A DNA stretch of 64,000 nt from Capsicum annuum (Eukaryota > Streptophyta > Magnoliopsida > Solanales > Solanaceae): the NCBI RefSeq assembly GCF_002878395.1, contig NC_061121.1, forward strand, positions 44,873,717 to 44,937,716, given 5' to 3'. This document shows, one piece after another, positions 22,081 through 34,039 of this stretch (its first letter is position 1; each line of letters begins with the position of its first letter). The notes under the pieces were generated by a model, which saw nothing but the letters and a program-made list of their open reading frames with translations, had not been told where the DNA came from and searched no databases. The translations under genes were made by a program, and so were the position numbers.

Positions 22081-23440
22081 GGGAGATGGCGTGTTGAGAT
22101 ACCAGAGTAGATTATGTGTGCCTACTGCAGATGATTTGAGACATTGAATTATGGTAGAAGTGCATGGTGCACGTTATTCCATCCATTCAGGCGCCACTAA
22201 GATGTATTACGACTTGCGATAAATCTAGTGGTGGAGCGATATGAAGAGAGATATAGTAGAGTTTGTAATAAAGTGTGCAACTTGTCAACAGGTTAAGGTA
22301 GAGCACCAAAGGCTTGGCGGTACATTGCAAGAGTTTAGTATTCCTACTTGGAAGTAGGAAGTAGGAAGATATGAATATAGATTTTATGACTGGTCTACCC
22401 CGTTCGTGTTGGTACCATGATTCAATTTGGGTTATAGTAGACAGGTTGACTAAGTTAGCATACTTCTTGCCAGTTCACACATCCTACACACCTAAAGACT
22501 ATGCTAAGTTGTATATCCAAAAGTTAGTCAGATTGTATGGGATTCCCTTATCTATCATCTCAGATAGGGGTACTCAGTTTACTTCCCAGTTTTGGAGATC
22601 CTTCCAGAAGTGTCTTGGCACCCAAGTTTATCTTAGTTCAGCTTTTTACCCTCAGACATATGTTCAAGTAGAAAGGACCATCCAAACTCTAGAAGATATG
22701 TTGAGGGCATACACTCTTGACTTCAAATGTAGTTGGGATGAGCATTTTTCATTGATTGAGTTTGCGTACAACAACAATTATTATTCTAGCATTCAAATGA
22801 CCCCGTTTAAGGCTCTTTATGGGAGGAGATGTAGATCATCCATAGGTTGGTTTGAAGTGGGTGTGGCCACCCTACTTGGGTCAGATGCAGTGATTGAAGC
22901 TATGGAGAAGGCTAAGTTGATTAGAGAAATATTGAAAATAGCCCAGAGTAGTTAGAAATCCTATGCAGATATGAGAAGAAGGGACCTCGAGTTTGAGGTT
23001 GGTGACTTAGTGTATCTGAAGATTTCACCCATAAAAGGGGTGAAGAGATTTGGCAAGAAGTAGAAACTTAGTCCCCGGTATGTTGGCCCTTTTAGAATCT
23101 TGAATCGCATTGCTAAAGTATCTTATGAGCTTGAGTTGTCCATAGACTAGTCGGCTGTTCATCCTGTATTCCACGTTTCTATGCATAAAAAGTACATTGG
23201 TGACTCCACCATTGTAGTTCCCGTGGATAGCTCATAAATTCAGAATAACCTTTCTTATGAAGAGATTCTAGTTGAAATTTTAGATCACCAAATCCATAGA
23301 CTAAGGAACAGAAAAAGTTCCCTTGGTCAAAGTTCTTTGGCGGAACCCGTCTATTGAGGGTGCTACTTGGGAAGCAGAAGCAGATATGTGAGCCAAGTAC
23401 CCTCACCTCTTTGCTGCAAACTCAGATTTAACCAAAGGTA
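22081..23440 (+). pseudogene. pol: E2 integrase and chromodomain-like remnant
   Basis: The HHCC region at about 22150-22300 ends in CATCQQVKVEHQR. A long frame at 22371-22955 holds the catalytic core: D in NIDFMTGLP, D in SDRGTQFTSQFW, E in VERTIQTLEDMLRA. After a TAG at 22953-22955 it continues with RRRDLEFEVGDLVYLKISP, KLSPRYVGPFRIL (GPY/F) and VHPVFHVSMHKKYIGD. The chromodomain-like end (VEILDHQIHRLRNRK, about 23270-23310) then loses frame as in E1, with GATWEAE-like bases visible in another frame near 23360. Confidence 0.9.
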
Positions 23441-23652
23441 CTAGTTTTTCCCTTGATTCAGTTCTTTTCTAATCACAGATTCAGCTATATAGATGTCCTC
23501 ATTATAAGTTCATGTACTCATAGCTTAACTCAGAGGCTCAAAATGATTTAGATTCAGTTTTGAAGTTTATTTCAGTGGTGCATGCCATCTTATATTCTTT
23601 GACCCCTCTGCTTTCTTAGTCTATCTAGCAACATTCGAGGATGAATGTTCCC

Positions 23653-23661
23653 AATGGGGAG
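23653..23661 (+). other. E2 polypurine tract
   Basis: Purine run aatggggag before gatat and the 3' LTR, after the lineage's common lead-in cattcgaggatgaatgttcc. Confidence 0.72.
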
Positions 23662-23665
23662 ATAT

Positions 23666-25981
23666 TGTAAGACCCCGTAAAAGTCTTAGTTGCTTAAGTC
23701 CTTTAAAATGTGCGAAAAGAGGTCCCAGACTTAGAAGAATTTAGCTAAGTGTTGGGACTTAGTCTTTTCCAAAGCCTTTGAACTTTGAGGATTTTATTCA
23801 TAACCTTCCCAACCTTGGAAAGTTGATTCATGATCGTGAAAGTCAATAGTACATCTCTGGTGAGTTTCAGAATTTTTGGACACGCGTAAGGGCATTTTTG
23901 GTGCCCAAAAATAGAAGCTCGGGGTGATTAGCCTATGGAGGTTCACCCACTCCGGTACCTGGGGGGTACCCGTGATGGGCAAGGTAGTGCCTCACCTAGA
24001 GCGGGGCTCCAGGTGCCGCGGCGTCCTGGCCAATCCGGCTGGGGTAATTCTGCAGTTCAGTTCCACATTTTTAAGGACAATTGGGTCATTTTCTTCACCC
24101 CAATCCATCCAAACAAGAGATCAAAGCCTATTTTAACCACATTAGGCTTATTTTTTTATCAATTTCTCTCAAAATAAAAACCCTAAGTGTCAAAACTCAA
24201 CCCCAAGATTCCACTATTATTTTTCTAAATTGGTTAAAGATTCAAGGTTCCCAAGTCAAGAGCTTCAAGAATCCTCCTTCAAGAACATAAATAGAGACTC
24301 AAAAGCAAACTTGTTCATCTAGTTCATCATCCAAGGTATGTGGACTTTGAACAAGAACAATTTTCTCGTTCTTGTGCCCAAAAGTTTTAATTTTATTAAA
24401 GATTTTATAATTTGTAAGTTGGGGTTTATACAAAGTATTTTGTTTTGAGTTTAAGAGTTTAGAAGTGATTTAAGCCTTGAATTTCATGATTATCTCATCT
24501 ATTGATGTTTTGAATTGAGAATTTATACCATGAATTGCACATCCCTATTCTGAATTGATGTTTTCAAGTGTTTTCAAGATAGTTGTCAAGAATTAAGCTT
24601 CATTACGAAATTGTGATAATTTAAGTACATATGTTTGCTTTAAGTTCAAGAATGAATCTTGGCATTTGTTAAAGTATTTCAAGAAGTGTACTAATATTCA
24701 AATGAGATTATGATTTTAAGCCTCTTTGATGATTGTTTACAAAAATTCAAGAAAGAAGTTGATCTTTTGATCCTAAGCTAAGATAGGAAATTCACATTAC
24801 TCATATAGTTCATGATTTAAAGTAAATAAAAACATAATTGGTTTTCATTATAGTCCTTTGTGTTGTTTTAAGGTGGATTTTCCCTGAAAGTTCTGAGCAA
24901 TAGGTATGGGAGTAGCATTTAGCACCGAGTTGGGTATGATTTCAAGGTCTCATGCCCCAGAACTACATACTATGTAGGTTTATGATTGTCCATGGTGGGA
25001 TAATATAGTGATCACTAAAGTTAAGGTTCTATTCTGATGGTAAGGGTAGAACAACTCTCCCCAATATGGGTAAGACGTTGGACTCCATGTCAGCTCATAT
25101 GATTTATGTCGGTTAGAAGAAACTCCTGAGCCAAGTCCCGAAGTTCTATAGTTCTTAAGTCCTAATAGAAGAGATGAACATAAAAGCTTTTAGAAAACTA
25201 AGTGTAAAGGCTCACAAATTTATTCAGATTATGTTTTATGAAAGATATTATCTTTCAAATTTCAAATGTAAAGAGTGAGACCTTTCTACACTTGGATAGT
25301 ATGTTTTAAAGAGAGAATTTAAGTACAACTTTTAGAACCGAATGTGATGGATCACAAGATTTATAAAGTATAAATTACTCTTATTATTTTAGATTTTAGT
25401 GTTTTAGACACTCATGCTTACGTGAGTCATTTATGTTCAGTGTGCATTGATTTTGTAAAGTAAGATGATGTTTTTTTATGTATTGCACCCCCATATACTC
25501 AGTATATCCTCAAAGTACTGATCCACATATATGTCTATGTGCTACATTGTCTTATAATGTAGGTTCGGGTGCTCAGTATCAGTAACATGAGTAGTTCGAG
25601 CATCTCTATCTACGATTTTATAGTTTGTGAGTTCTCATGATTCGAGGGCCTATTTCTTCAAGTTTCCAGCTTTCATAAGTAGTTGAGTTATCATTTTCAG
25701 TTTAGTCCGAGTTAGTTGGGGGTCCATCCCAATGACTCTTTAGTTCTTTAACAGTAGAGGCTTGTCAAACTATGAGTGGATTTCCATACTTTCAGTATTG
25801 GTTGTTCAAATAATGTTTTCAGTTATTTCAGTTTAGATTTTACATGATATAGTATTATTGCTTGTTTTATTTATCCTAAAGTAAGCCTCAGATTTACTAG
25901 CAGGCTCAAAGGGTTAGATTTGGGCTACTCGTAGCCTTGAGCACCGTGTGACATCTCAAGATAAGATTTTGGGGTATTACA
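23666..25981 (+). repeat. E2 3' LTR
   Basis: About 2316 bp, TGTAAGACCCCG to GGGGTATTACA, paired with 16355-18621. The donor-like CCAAG|GTATGTGG recurs with GT at 24336. It keeps an 80-bp stretch near 25735-25810 that the 5' LTR lacks. Confidence 0.92.
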
Positions 25982-25986
25982 GAATT
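25982..25986. repeat. Target-site duplication of E2, right copy (gaatt)
   Basis: Second copy of gaatt; N internal sequence resumes with aaaaccctagg. Confidence 0.95.
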
Positions 25987-26593
25987 AAAACCCTAGGGTT
26001 TATATGGTAGTGATAAGGTGAAGTGATATTGTTAATGGGATGTAGAGTATGGGGTCCTATAGCTTAAGCTAGTACTTCTTTTCTCTGAGTTAGGCTTCAA
26101 CATAGAATTACGTGCGGGAACTCTTATGGTTAGATCTGTGATGTTATAAATGTAAGATGGAAAGGATGAAGTATGTTATTTATTTATTATTTGGGGCATA
26201 GTCGAGTAGTGTCTCTAAGTGTAAGGTCCATTCATTTTAAATTGTACGAGGGAGAATGCTTCTATTTCTATCTTCTGTGATATCTTATTTCATGATTAGT
26301 ACCGAAGTGTATCAGTCCTATGATCACTAAATAAACTCATGCCTTATGTTGTGATGATCATGATCCCTAGAAATCATGTCCAAAGTCATTTCTATATCAG
26401 CCCTTATCATCTCACGCTTCATGCTTATAGGATTCATTAAGGGGTTATCACGAAGCTCTTTTGATGCCTTTGCATATTCTGTTGAGGAAAATAAAATGTT
26501 CAATATGAGGTTACATTCCTTACTTTATACTTTTAGAGCTTCAAACAGATCCTACCCATCATTCGGGGATGAATGATCCCAAGGGGGAGATAA
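25987..26593 (+). mobile_element. N element internal 3' end, unit 2
   Basis: Matches 10836-11454. It ends with the lead-in cattcggggatgaatgatcc and the polypurine tract aagggggaga (26581-26590) directly before the N 3' LTR. No conserved coding frame is seen. Confidence 0.85.
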
Positions 26594-28334
26594 TGTAATA
26601 CCCCGTAGTCGTAACACTCTTTTAATATTTCAAAAATGACCTTTAGGTCCCCTTTAGTGATGGTAGATCATGTGTTGACGTTTGGGGAGGTGTTGGGGGT
26701 GTTTTAGGACCTCCAAACAAAGTAGGTGTCGCAAAGTAGAGCTTAGACGATGGCTAGGATCCGCATTGCCATCGGCTGCCGCCACTAGAATGGCTAGGCG
26801 ATGGCCTAGGCACCTGCCACCTTGTGCTAGGAGATGGGCAAGGTACTACCCATGTTATGTCTATGCCATAGGCTAGGCGGCTCCCACTTAATGGTTAGGC
26901 CATGGGCTGGGCGCCGCATGGCTAATGTTTTAAGACATAGGGTCTCCATTTTTGAGTTATTTCAAGGGAAACAAAGTCTTTTTATGTTCCATAACCATCC
27001 CTAAAGATCTTTACACTAAATTAAGGTCCCTAAATATGTATTAACACTCTCAAATCCCTAGTTCATCTTCCTAGAAACACAAGAGGAGAAAAATAACTTA
27101 GGATTTGAACATTCAAGCATAAAGGGTTAATTTTGTCACGATTTCTTCATCATTAAGGTATGCGGGGTTATCTGAAATCTCATGGGCATAGGTTTTACGA
27201 TTTTAACAAGCTTTAAAGTTATAGATGTATGTGTATGTAATGAGGTTTGAGAAATATGTATTTGTATGTAATGAGTTTTGAGAAATTATTTTAAGAGCAT
27301 GCATCACGAATCCAGTTTGATGAAAGTACGTAATTGTCATGGTTTTTTCCATAAGATTGATTTATATTCTCTTGCATATGTGATTTGAGTTCGAAAAGTG
27401 ATTTATGAATGTGATTTGTGAAAAACCCTTCCCCATGATGTAATTTATGACCTTTGCATGGTATTAATTGTGAATTATTTTTGAGAGCATGAATTTTAGG
27501 CCACTTTTTGAATGTGAGATTTATGTGTAGCTAAGTGTTGGGGCTGCTTTATGAAGGATGATGTTTTCTCAAGTCTTAAATGCCTCTTGGTCAATTATAC
27601 TTTGTTATTTCATATGTTTTTAAGGAGGCTATTCTTGTTCTAAAGGCTCTCATGTCCTAATGGAAATAATGTATGAATTAAATGATTGAATTGACCACCG
27701 CATGTTTAAGTCTTGAAAAGAGAGTGTGTTTACATAAGTGTTCATGTGCTTTTAAAATGAGAACTCTCTTATGATGTTTAAATCTTTTGAGTGGTCATTT
27801 ATACATTTTGAAATGAAAAGGACTAAGAATGTGATATGCTATGATATGGCTTGCAAGTCTAGGTATGAAGATACCTATTATTAAATGCCCTTAATTATGA
27901 AAGCAAAGAATGTTTTAAAGGTATGAAACAAGGTCTAAAAGAACTAAAAAATGGGCTTAAAGAGAGCTAGCTGGTTACCCGAAGAAGGCTTGAGTTCAGA
28001 TAGCTCCTATCCCAAAATAGTATTTTCTCGATACTAGTTTTATGTGCTATTTGGCAAGTGGCCCGTAGATAGTAGTTTCAGTTTATAGTCCATCCAGAAG
28101 CGTTGTCCCTGTCTAGATAGTAGTTTTCATTAGAGGCTTCGTAGACGAAAGTTGAGTATTGTATTGTCATATTTATTGACACAGTTGTATTATAAATTTC
28201 CGTTGAGTTTTCATCATACCTTCCGTACTTTGATTATGTATGGATTATGCTTATGGTAGAATGCTAAGGGGTCTTTCGGACCTTTTTGGTTTGGGATTCT
28301 CGTCACGGCTAGGTCCTCAGCTCGGGTCGTGATA
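26594..28334 (+). repeat. N element 3' LTR, unit 2 (with internal deletion)
   Basis: Starts TGTAATACCCCG and ends gtcgtgata. Against unit 1 it lacks several hundred bases near 28048 (material corresponding to about 12895-13330), carries a local duplication of about 30 bp at 27231-27290, and keeps about 35 bp near 28257-28292 that unit 1 lacks. The donor-like motif has decayed to AAG|GTATGC (GT at 27158). 27572-27930 is identical to 12402-12760. Confidence 0.85.
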
Positions 28335-28950
28335 AAAGGATCTTCTAGGATTATGATATTAACGAATTAAAAAAACTACGTGTGCCACTAAACATATTCG
28401 AGGTCCGAAATCAATTTGGTTTGATATTAAAAGAAATTTCGACCAAACATAGAGGGCCTTAAAGGAATTCTTGAGGGGTGACCATGTACCATTGGGGTAT
28501 ACAAAGCTTTGTAATATTGATCCAAGAATAAATGCTCAGTCCGTAAAGGAAAGCATTTGTGGGGTTCCGGGATGCGTCCTTGAGCTAGATGATTTGTGCT
28601 ATAGAAACTACATCATTCCAACCATGGTTGACCATATTGGTATACCTCGAGAACCTCTACTTGTTCCATACTTCTTGGAAGGGTAAAAGGTTTCCAGAGA
28701 GTGAAGGTTTCCTTCACCCAATGTGGATACTACAAGGAGGTGTGGTGTGATATCTTCCTCTTAGAACACGGACATTTATTTTTGGGTGCCAACTGGTTTG
28801 CACAACATAGAGTTCCCAATGTGCAAAATTGGCCTAATATTGAAAGGGACCAATGGAAAAATCATATCTTTCCACCCGTTCTTTGTAAGTCTCAAAGAGA
28901 TGTGACCACTTACTCCAAGCCTAAAAAAATTAAAAGACTAAAGATTTAGA
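28335..28950 (+). pseudogene. H element gag-protease remnant, unit 2 (better kept)
   Basis: Readable pieces in order: HIRGPKSIWFDIKRN (capsid-like), then from 28471 VPLGYTKLCNIDPR, ESICGVPGCVLELDDLCYRN, IIPTMVDHIGIPREPLLVP and, after a stop at 28684, 28701-28949 with YYKEVWCDIFLLEHGHLFLG. The last part fits the end of a Ty3/gypsy retropepsin (EVWCDVVPMDACHLLLGRPW in better kept elements). Capsid and protease blocks are joined with no zinc knuckle between them and with the frame kept. The catalytic D-S/G-G is not recognisable: VPGCVLELDD stands where IDGGSC.N would be. Confidence 0.65.
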
Positions 28951-29012
28951 GGAGTAAGAGAGTGCAAGGTGGCAATCAAAGAAAAAAATAATGAGAGGTT
29001 GAGAGGAGTGTA

Positions 29013-29907
29013 GTGAGGGGGTTGCCACCAACCGGAGCTAACAATTTTTGTCCTTCTTTTAATAAAGACATGTGTGTAGGTAACAATATGGAAAATGGAG
29101 GAGATCAAGTGCCAAAAGAGAAGAAGATTCCCCTTGAAGATTTGATAAGGGCAATCTTAGATGCTTCCAAAGCTTGTAGAGGACCTTCACACCAAGGTAA
29201 AGTAGAAAATTCTCAATAAACTCAAGGTAAAATAGCTAACTCTTACACTTTTGTGTGTGTGAATGATGATTTCGTAGCTAGTAGCCCAATGAGTATGAGT
29301 AGTAGCTTACCTGCATGTAAGTCTAATGATTTTTTGCCTCTTGATGATGATGTATATGTTGTGGGAGTGGATACACCAGTTGATACTATTGATGAGCGAA
29401 TTGGCTCTTCTTATAATCAATTTGTGTCCACCTAGTGTTGAAGCCATTGCACTGAATGATAGTACATCATCTTGTAGAAATTGTGTTGATCAACTTGTGT
29501 GCAAAACTGGTCCACCACTTGATGATGTTTGTGATGTGATTAATGAACCTCAAGTGAGTGATGAAATTGAAAATGTTGGTCAAGAAAATAGGAGTGGCCC
29601 TTTGAGCATGTTCTTTAGTGAAGATTCTAATGCTTGCTTGGCTCATAGGGATAATCATGTGTTTGAAACATCTTTGATGCTTGATAATTGTCTTTTAGAG
29701 AGTTAACTTGCATGTTCTACATCCTGTTCATGGATAAACCCTTCTCTATTTAAGAACAATATCTTATTTGAAGATGACAAAATCACTCCTAATGAATTTG
29801 CTAGTAGTATGGATAACATTGATGATGTAGCTCATCTTGTGGGATATATATTATATGACAACCTAGTATGACGTCACAAAATTCCTCCTAAAGATTAAAA
29901 TCTCTTC
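29013..29907 (+). pseudogene. H element downstream acidic region, unit 2, before S
   Basis: Coding-like, acidic, matching 14240-15360 without the R insertion. Pieces are 29013-29219, 29253-29435 and 29326-29706, with further readable residues to about 29860 (FEDDKITPNEFASSMDNIDDVAHLVGY). Beyond about 29790 the sequence is no longer shared with unit 1, so the duplication ends there. The S LTR interrupts at 29907. Confidence 0.6.
29903..29907. repeat. Target-site duplication of solo LTR S, left copy (tcttc)
   Basis: tcttc before the LTR start recurs at 42353-42357 after the LTR end, although 12.4 kb now separate them. Confidence 0.9.
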
Positions 29908-31082
29908 TGTAAGGTCCCATAAAGTCCTAGCCCATTTCAGTCCTTTATAGCATGCCAAAAGAGGCCCCAGACTTAGAAAATTTCAGCTAACTGTTAAGAC
30001 TTAGTCTCATTTTTGGCATCTATATTTCAATGGTCTCATTTTTTATCGTTATGACCTTAGATAGTCGATTTTTAAATTGATTCATGATCAGGGTTATTTA
30101 TAAGTCATCTCGGGTGAGTTTCAGTATTTTTAAAAATCATTTCAGACACGTTTGGATGACCAAAGCAGCACGCCAATGTGATTAGGATGCATCGCATTGT
30201 CTATCGCATCGTCACCATCGACGCGCGCGTCGGTAATCGCATTGACACCATCAACGCGGCGCGACGCCTGTCGTGTCACTGGCCACTTTTTTGCTTACTA
30301 AATTACGGGTTTGTGGGGGAAAATGAGTCATTTTCCATCCATCTTAACCCACTTATATTACAAAATTAAGGATCCAAAAGGGTAAATATACTCATCTTTT
30401 CACAAATTCTCTCAAGAACAAAGCTCTCGTTTCTTCAAGTTCAAGTCCAAGTTTCAAGTATTCACCGACAATTCTCACGAATTCAACAATCAAGGTATGT
30501 TTAGGTGTTCATCCTTGGGTTCCTTCCTCCCTCGGGGTTCAAGAATCTATTTTTTAAAACTTAGATTATGATTTACATTCTTGAATGGAATTGTGTTCAT
30601 GTATGTGTTGTTGTGTGGGATTTCAAGTCTAGAATATTTTGAGTTTCATGTTAATTAACTAGAATGCATATTGATTTATGTAACCCTTATGTTAAATCCT
30701 TGAATTGTGGTGTTGAATGTGGTACTAATGATAATCATATATTGCTCATTATCATGTACAAGAATTATGTGTCCTAAGTGTTTGACAAAATATCTTTATG
30801 AAGAAATTATGCATGATAACTTATGTGTGATGCTTTTAAGGTTGAGATATAGTTCCATTATCTATGTAATCGAGTCCTAAAGGTATTGGATACCCAAAAT
30901 TCAGTTGTTGTCTAGTTTTCCAGAGTCTACAGAACGAATTTCGTTATACCATGAGCGAGATTATTCAGTCAATTAATGTAGTCAAGTGTTAGTTCAGTCA
31001 AGTCTAGTACAGTCTATTGATCAGTTCAGTGTCAATTCAGTTGAGAGTAGGATTCAGCACCGAGCAAACCAAGGGATGGGGG
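29908..31082 (+). repeat. S: solo chromovirus LTR, 5' part
   Basis: Starts TGTAAGGTCCC and resembles the E2 LTR (tgccaaaagagg, cccagacttagaaaa, ctcgggtgagttt). It contains a GC-rich patch with several cgcg steps (30170-30280), the leader with caagttcaag repeats and a donor-like CAAG|GTATGT with GT at 30495. It is broken in the cagcaccgag segment by O. No internal region follows its 3' part, and TSDs flank the whole, so it is a solo LTR left by LTR-LTR recombination. Confidence 0.88.
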
Positions 31083-34018
31083 TGTTGACACCCAATTTTT
31101 GCTCTCCGTGCTTAAAATTAACGTCTTCAGGCTTCTTGATCGTTAAAGGGCACACAATACAATTTTTACATATTTTTTACAATTGTTAATAAATTATTGA
31201 TATTCATCCTTACTTTAGAATTTTATCAATTTATTTTTGTATTTTTACTTTTTATAATTTATTAATAATTCTTTGTACATTGGAATATTTATAAATTCAT
31301 TATCGTTTTAATAGTTTACAATCATCTGAATACGTACACAATATAGCATTTTAATTCTTTACTACATAGTATAATTTTAATTATTTATATCCTGCATTTC
31401 GGATATGAAGTCTCCTTCGAAGCTTTAGACAAAGGTGCTATTGAGATATTGGGCCCTTTGTGAATCTAAAAAATCTGATTTTCAATATCAAAATAGATGG
31501 AATAACTGTCTCCATTCCTATCACTAACTACAAAAGTGTCATCAGAGATGAAATTCCGAATGTCTTTAACGCCGAATAAATAATCATAATATATTTTTTC
31601 AAGACAATTATATTTTTTATTTGTTGTTTATATTTTTCTGTAATTATACATTGATATTTATATTTTTGTATATTATTTAATATGACTTGCAAATATGAGT
31701 CAATTTAATTATTTTAATATACAGAATAATAAATCAATCAAATCAAACTCTCGTCACTTTTTAATTTCTTTTAACTTTGTTTCACCTACTGTTCCTAATT
31801 CAAGGGGATATGTTGGAAAATACAGATTTGATGAATTGCTTTTTCTCTTTTCAAATACACACATACACACACTTTAATACACAACACACACAAACACACG
31901 CATATGACCACATATACACAGATCTTTCTCTAATTTCTCTCCCATCTTCCACTTTTCTCTCTCTTTGCTTCTACCGTGCCACCACCTCACGGCTAGTCGG
32001 CGACCCCAAAGCAGCCGTCGCTGTCCTCCAGCCAGCAGCACCATTAAACCGGCAAACACCCAAATCAGCTCCACGCCTCCACCAACAACTACCAGCTGTC
32101 CATCCACCAACAACCATCAAGCACCACAGACCAGCTCCACTAGACAAACCGCCGCCAGATCTCTCTCTCTTTGTTCTTATCGCGCCCCGCCGGAGTTGAT
32201 CATCGGTGGGCGGGCTCAAACCGATAGCAACTATATTCGACCACCGTTTTCCGTCTCCTCTTCCTCCGTTATTACTTTCAGATCTGGACAAGATGTGGAA
32301 TAGTATCGCTCCAACAATATTTGCCGTGGAAGCGACCTTTTCGATCCATTTTATCATTATTTAAAAATTTGGGGGTTTGAATCTAGCAACGAGATCTTTA
32401 TTATGACTGTTTGGCTGATTTTGCTGACTGTGTTAATATTATTTGGAGTGTCATTTTTTGTATTATTTTGTCAGTTTCATGTTGATCTTGGATGAGGAAA
32501 ATGCTATCTTCTACTAGCTTTGCTTGCTATCCGAGTTGATGTTGATCCGTACTGCTATTTGAGCTAGTTGTATGATTAATTCGTTCACATATCATTGTTG
32601 GACTATTTTCTGATTGTTCTTTCTAAAATTCGTCATTCAGTGACACCACGTGTCGGCTGAAATTTTGGGATGATCTTGCCCTTTATTGTTGTACAATTTG
32701 ACTCTAGCTATTATATATTTGGCCAATGATATTATTTTTCCATCAGATTTTTGAGCCCATTCCATTACAAAGACAAATTTTACTTTCCTAAAATATTATT
32801 TTACATCAAGGGTTGACACATGATCAATGAAGAAAACCTCGTCAGTTTTCGAGGCCTTTCCAAATAAAAGCCAGACATTACATATACAAATACGTAATAA
32901 AAAATAAATATTTTTAGGCGATAACGAAACCTTTATAATATTTCAAAATTTTATCTGAGGCCACATTTTAATAAAAAATATGTTTTTAAATATGTATATG
33001 CATACATATTTGTTAATTTATTTTGATTCTTATTTATTTGTTAAAAATATTTTTATTATAAGTGTTTATACAAATGTTAAATATGTATATATTCTTGCAC
33101 TTGTACAAATGTTAATCATAGTGAAAGCTTTATTTTTGGGGTGTTGGCGGGGTATTTTTTATTTACGCAATCTTCACCACACGTTTAGGCAAATTTAGAT
33201 CATTAATATTTATATAAAAATATTAGATTGACTTAGATTATTTAGTCAAATAATTTACACTTCTTACATTAAAATATATCACGTTGTCTTTTTCTTCAGA
33301 ACTAGTCTTTTTCTTTATTCAATTTTATCTTTTCTTTAGATACATATACTAATATATTTTTGTTTATATTTTTTTATGACAAAACATATATATTAGTTTA
33401 ATACACTTACATAAAAGAATTAAGTTAATCAAGTATTTCACATACTATGTAGTCTTTTCTTCTCGAAATAAATTTTACTTTTCTCCATAATTTTAATCAG
33501 ATAAAAAATATTACATGTAAATACTTTTTCTTTTCATGGCACATCAAAATATATTTTTTTTTCACACATCATAAAATACTTTCCTTTTCACATGTATTTA
33601 TACACTTTTATACATATCTTTTACATGTTTTTTAGAACAATATGTTTTATTTATATATTTAATATACATATACCTTTACATAGTTTTAAAACATTTATAT
33701 TTTTTTTTTAAAAAAATTATTTTACCTAATACATTATTTTAAATATACCTCTTCCTCTTTGATAAATTTAGTCTAAACGGGTACCACATTTGTGGATCCT
33801 GAAGGGTGTCTAACCCCTTCTCTTCGGGATAATTTGAAATCTTACCTAGAATCTCAATTGGTTTTTCGCACACTGAAACATAAATCACACATGTTAATAA
33901 TTCAATAGGTTTCCTTATTTTCCTTAAAAATTAGGTGGCGACTCTGTACAAAAATTCAATTCTTTTAGAGTCCAATAAGTTGTGTTCTTTTAAACCTTGG
34001 TAAAAATAGAGCATGTCA
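31083..34018 (+). repeat. O 5' LTR
   Basis: About 2936 bp, tgttgacacc to gagcatgtca, followed at once by the PBS. It contains a CA-repeat patch (31860-31900), a CT-rich patch and a GC-rich island (about 31970-32230) in an otherwise very A/T-rich sequence. About 190 bp at 31385-31575 is absent from the 3' LTR. Open frames on both strands in the GC-rich island are not kept in the 3' LTR, so I do not call genes there. Confidence 0.87.
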
Positions 34019-34020
34019 GT

Positions 34021-34039
34021 TTGGCGACTCTGCTGAGGA
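34021..34039 (+). other. O primer-binding site (tRNA-Arg type)
   Basis: ttggcgactctgctgagga follows the LTR end by two bases. From memory, TGGCGACTC..CTGGGG-like sites are the hallmark of Tat/Ogre elements and pair with tRNA-Arg. Confidence 0.8.

Larger units (their letters stand above)
16355..25981 (+). mobile_element. E2: full-length, heavily decayed chromovirus
   Basis: A second complete Ty3/gypsy element, about 9.6 kb, with two LTRs, tRNA-Met-type PBS, gag, PR, RT, RNase H, integrase, polypurine tract and perfect 5-bp TSDs. The protein pieces closely resemble E1, so both belong to one lineage, but the LTR U3 parts differ. By eye its LTRs differ from each other more than those of E1 do (about one base in ten over the first 170 bases), and its coding region carries more stops, so it is probably the older insertion. 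Confidence 0.95.

Noticed and set aside
23794..24290. Several overlapping frames at the start of the E2 3' LTR
   Set aside because: They lie in the LTR U3/leader, overlap each other and are not kept in the 5' LTR.
31777..32357. Overlapping open frames of 112-140 codons on both strands in the O 5' LTR
   Set aside because: They lie in a GC-rich patch, overlap in several frames, and are broken in the equivalent part of the 3' LTR. No protein family is recognisable.
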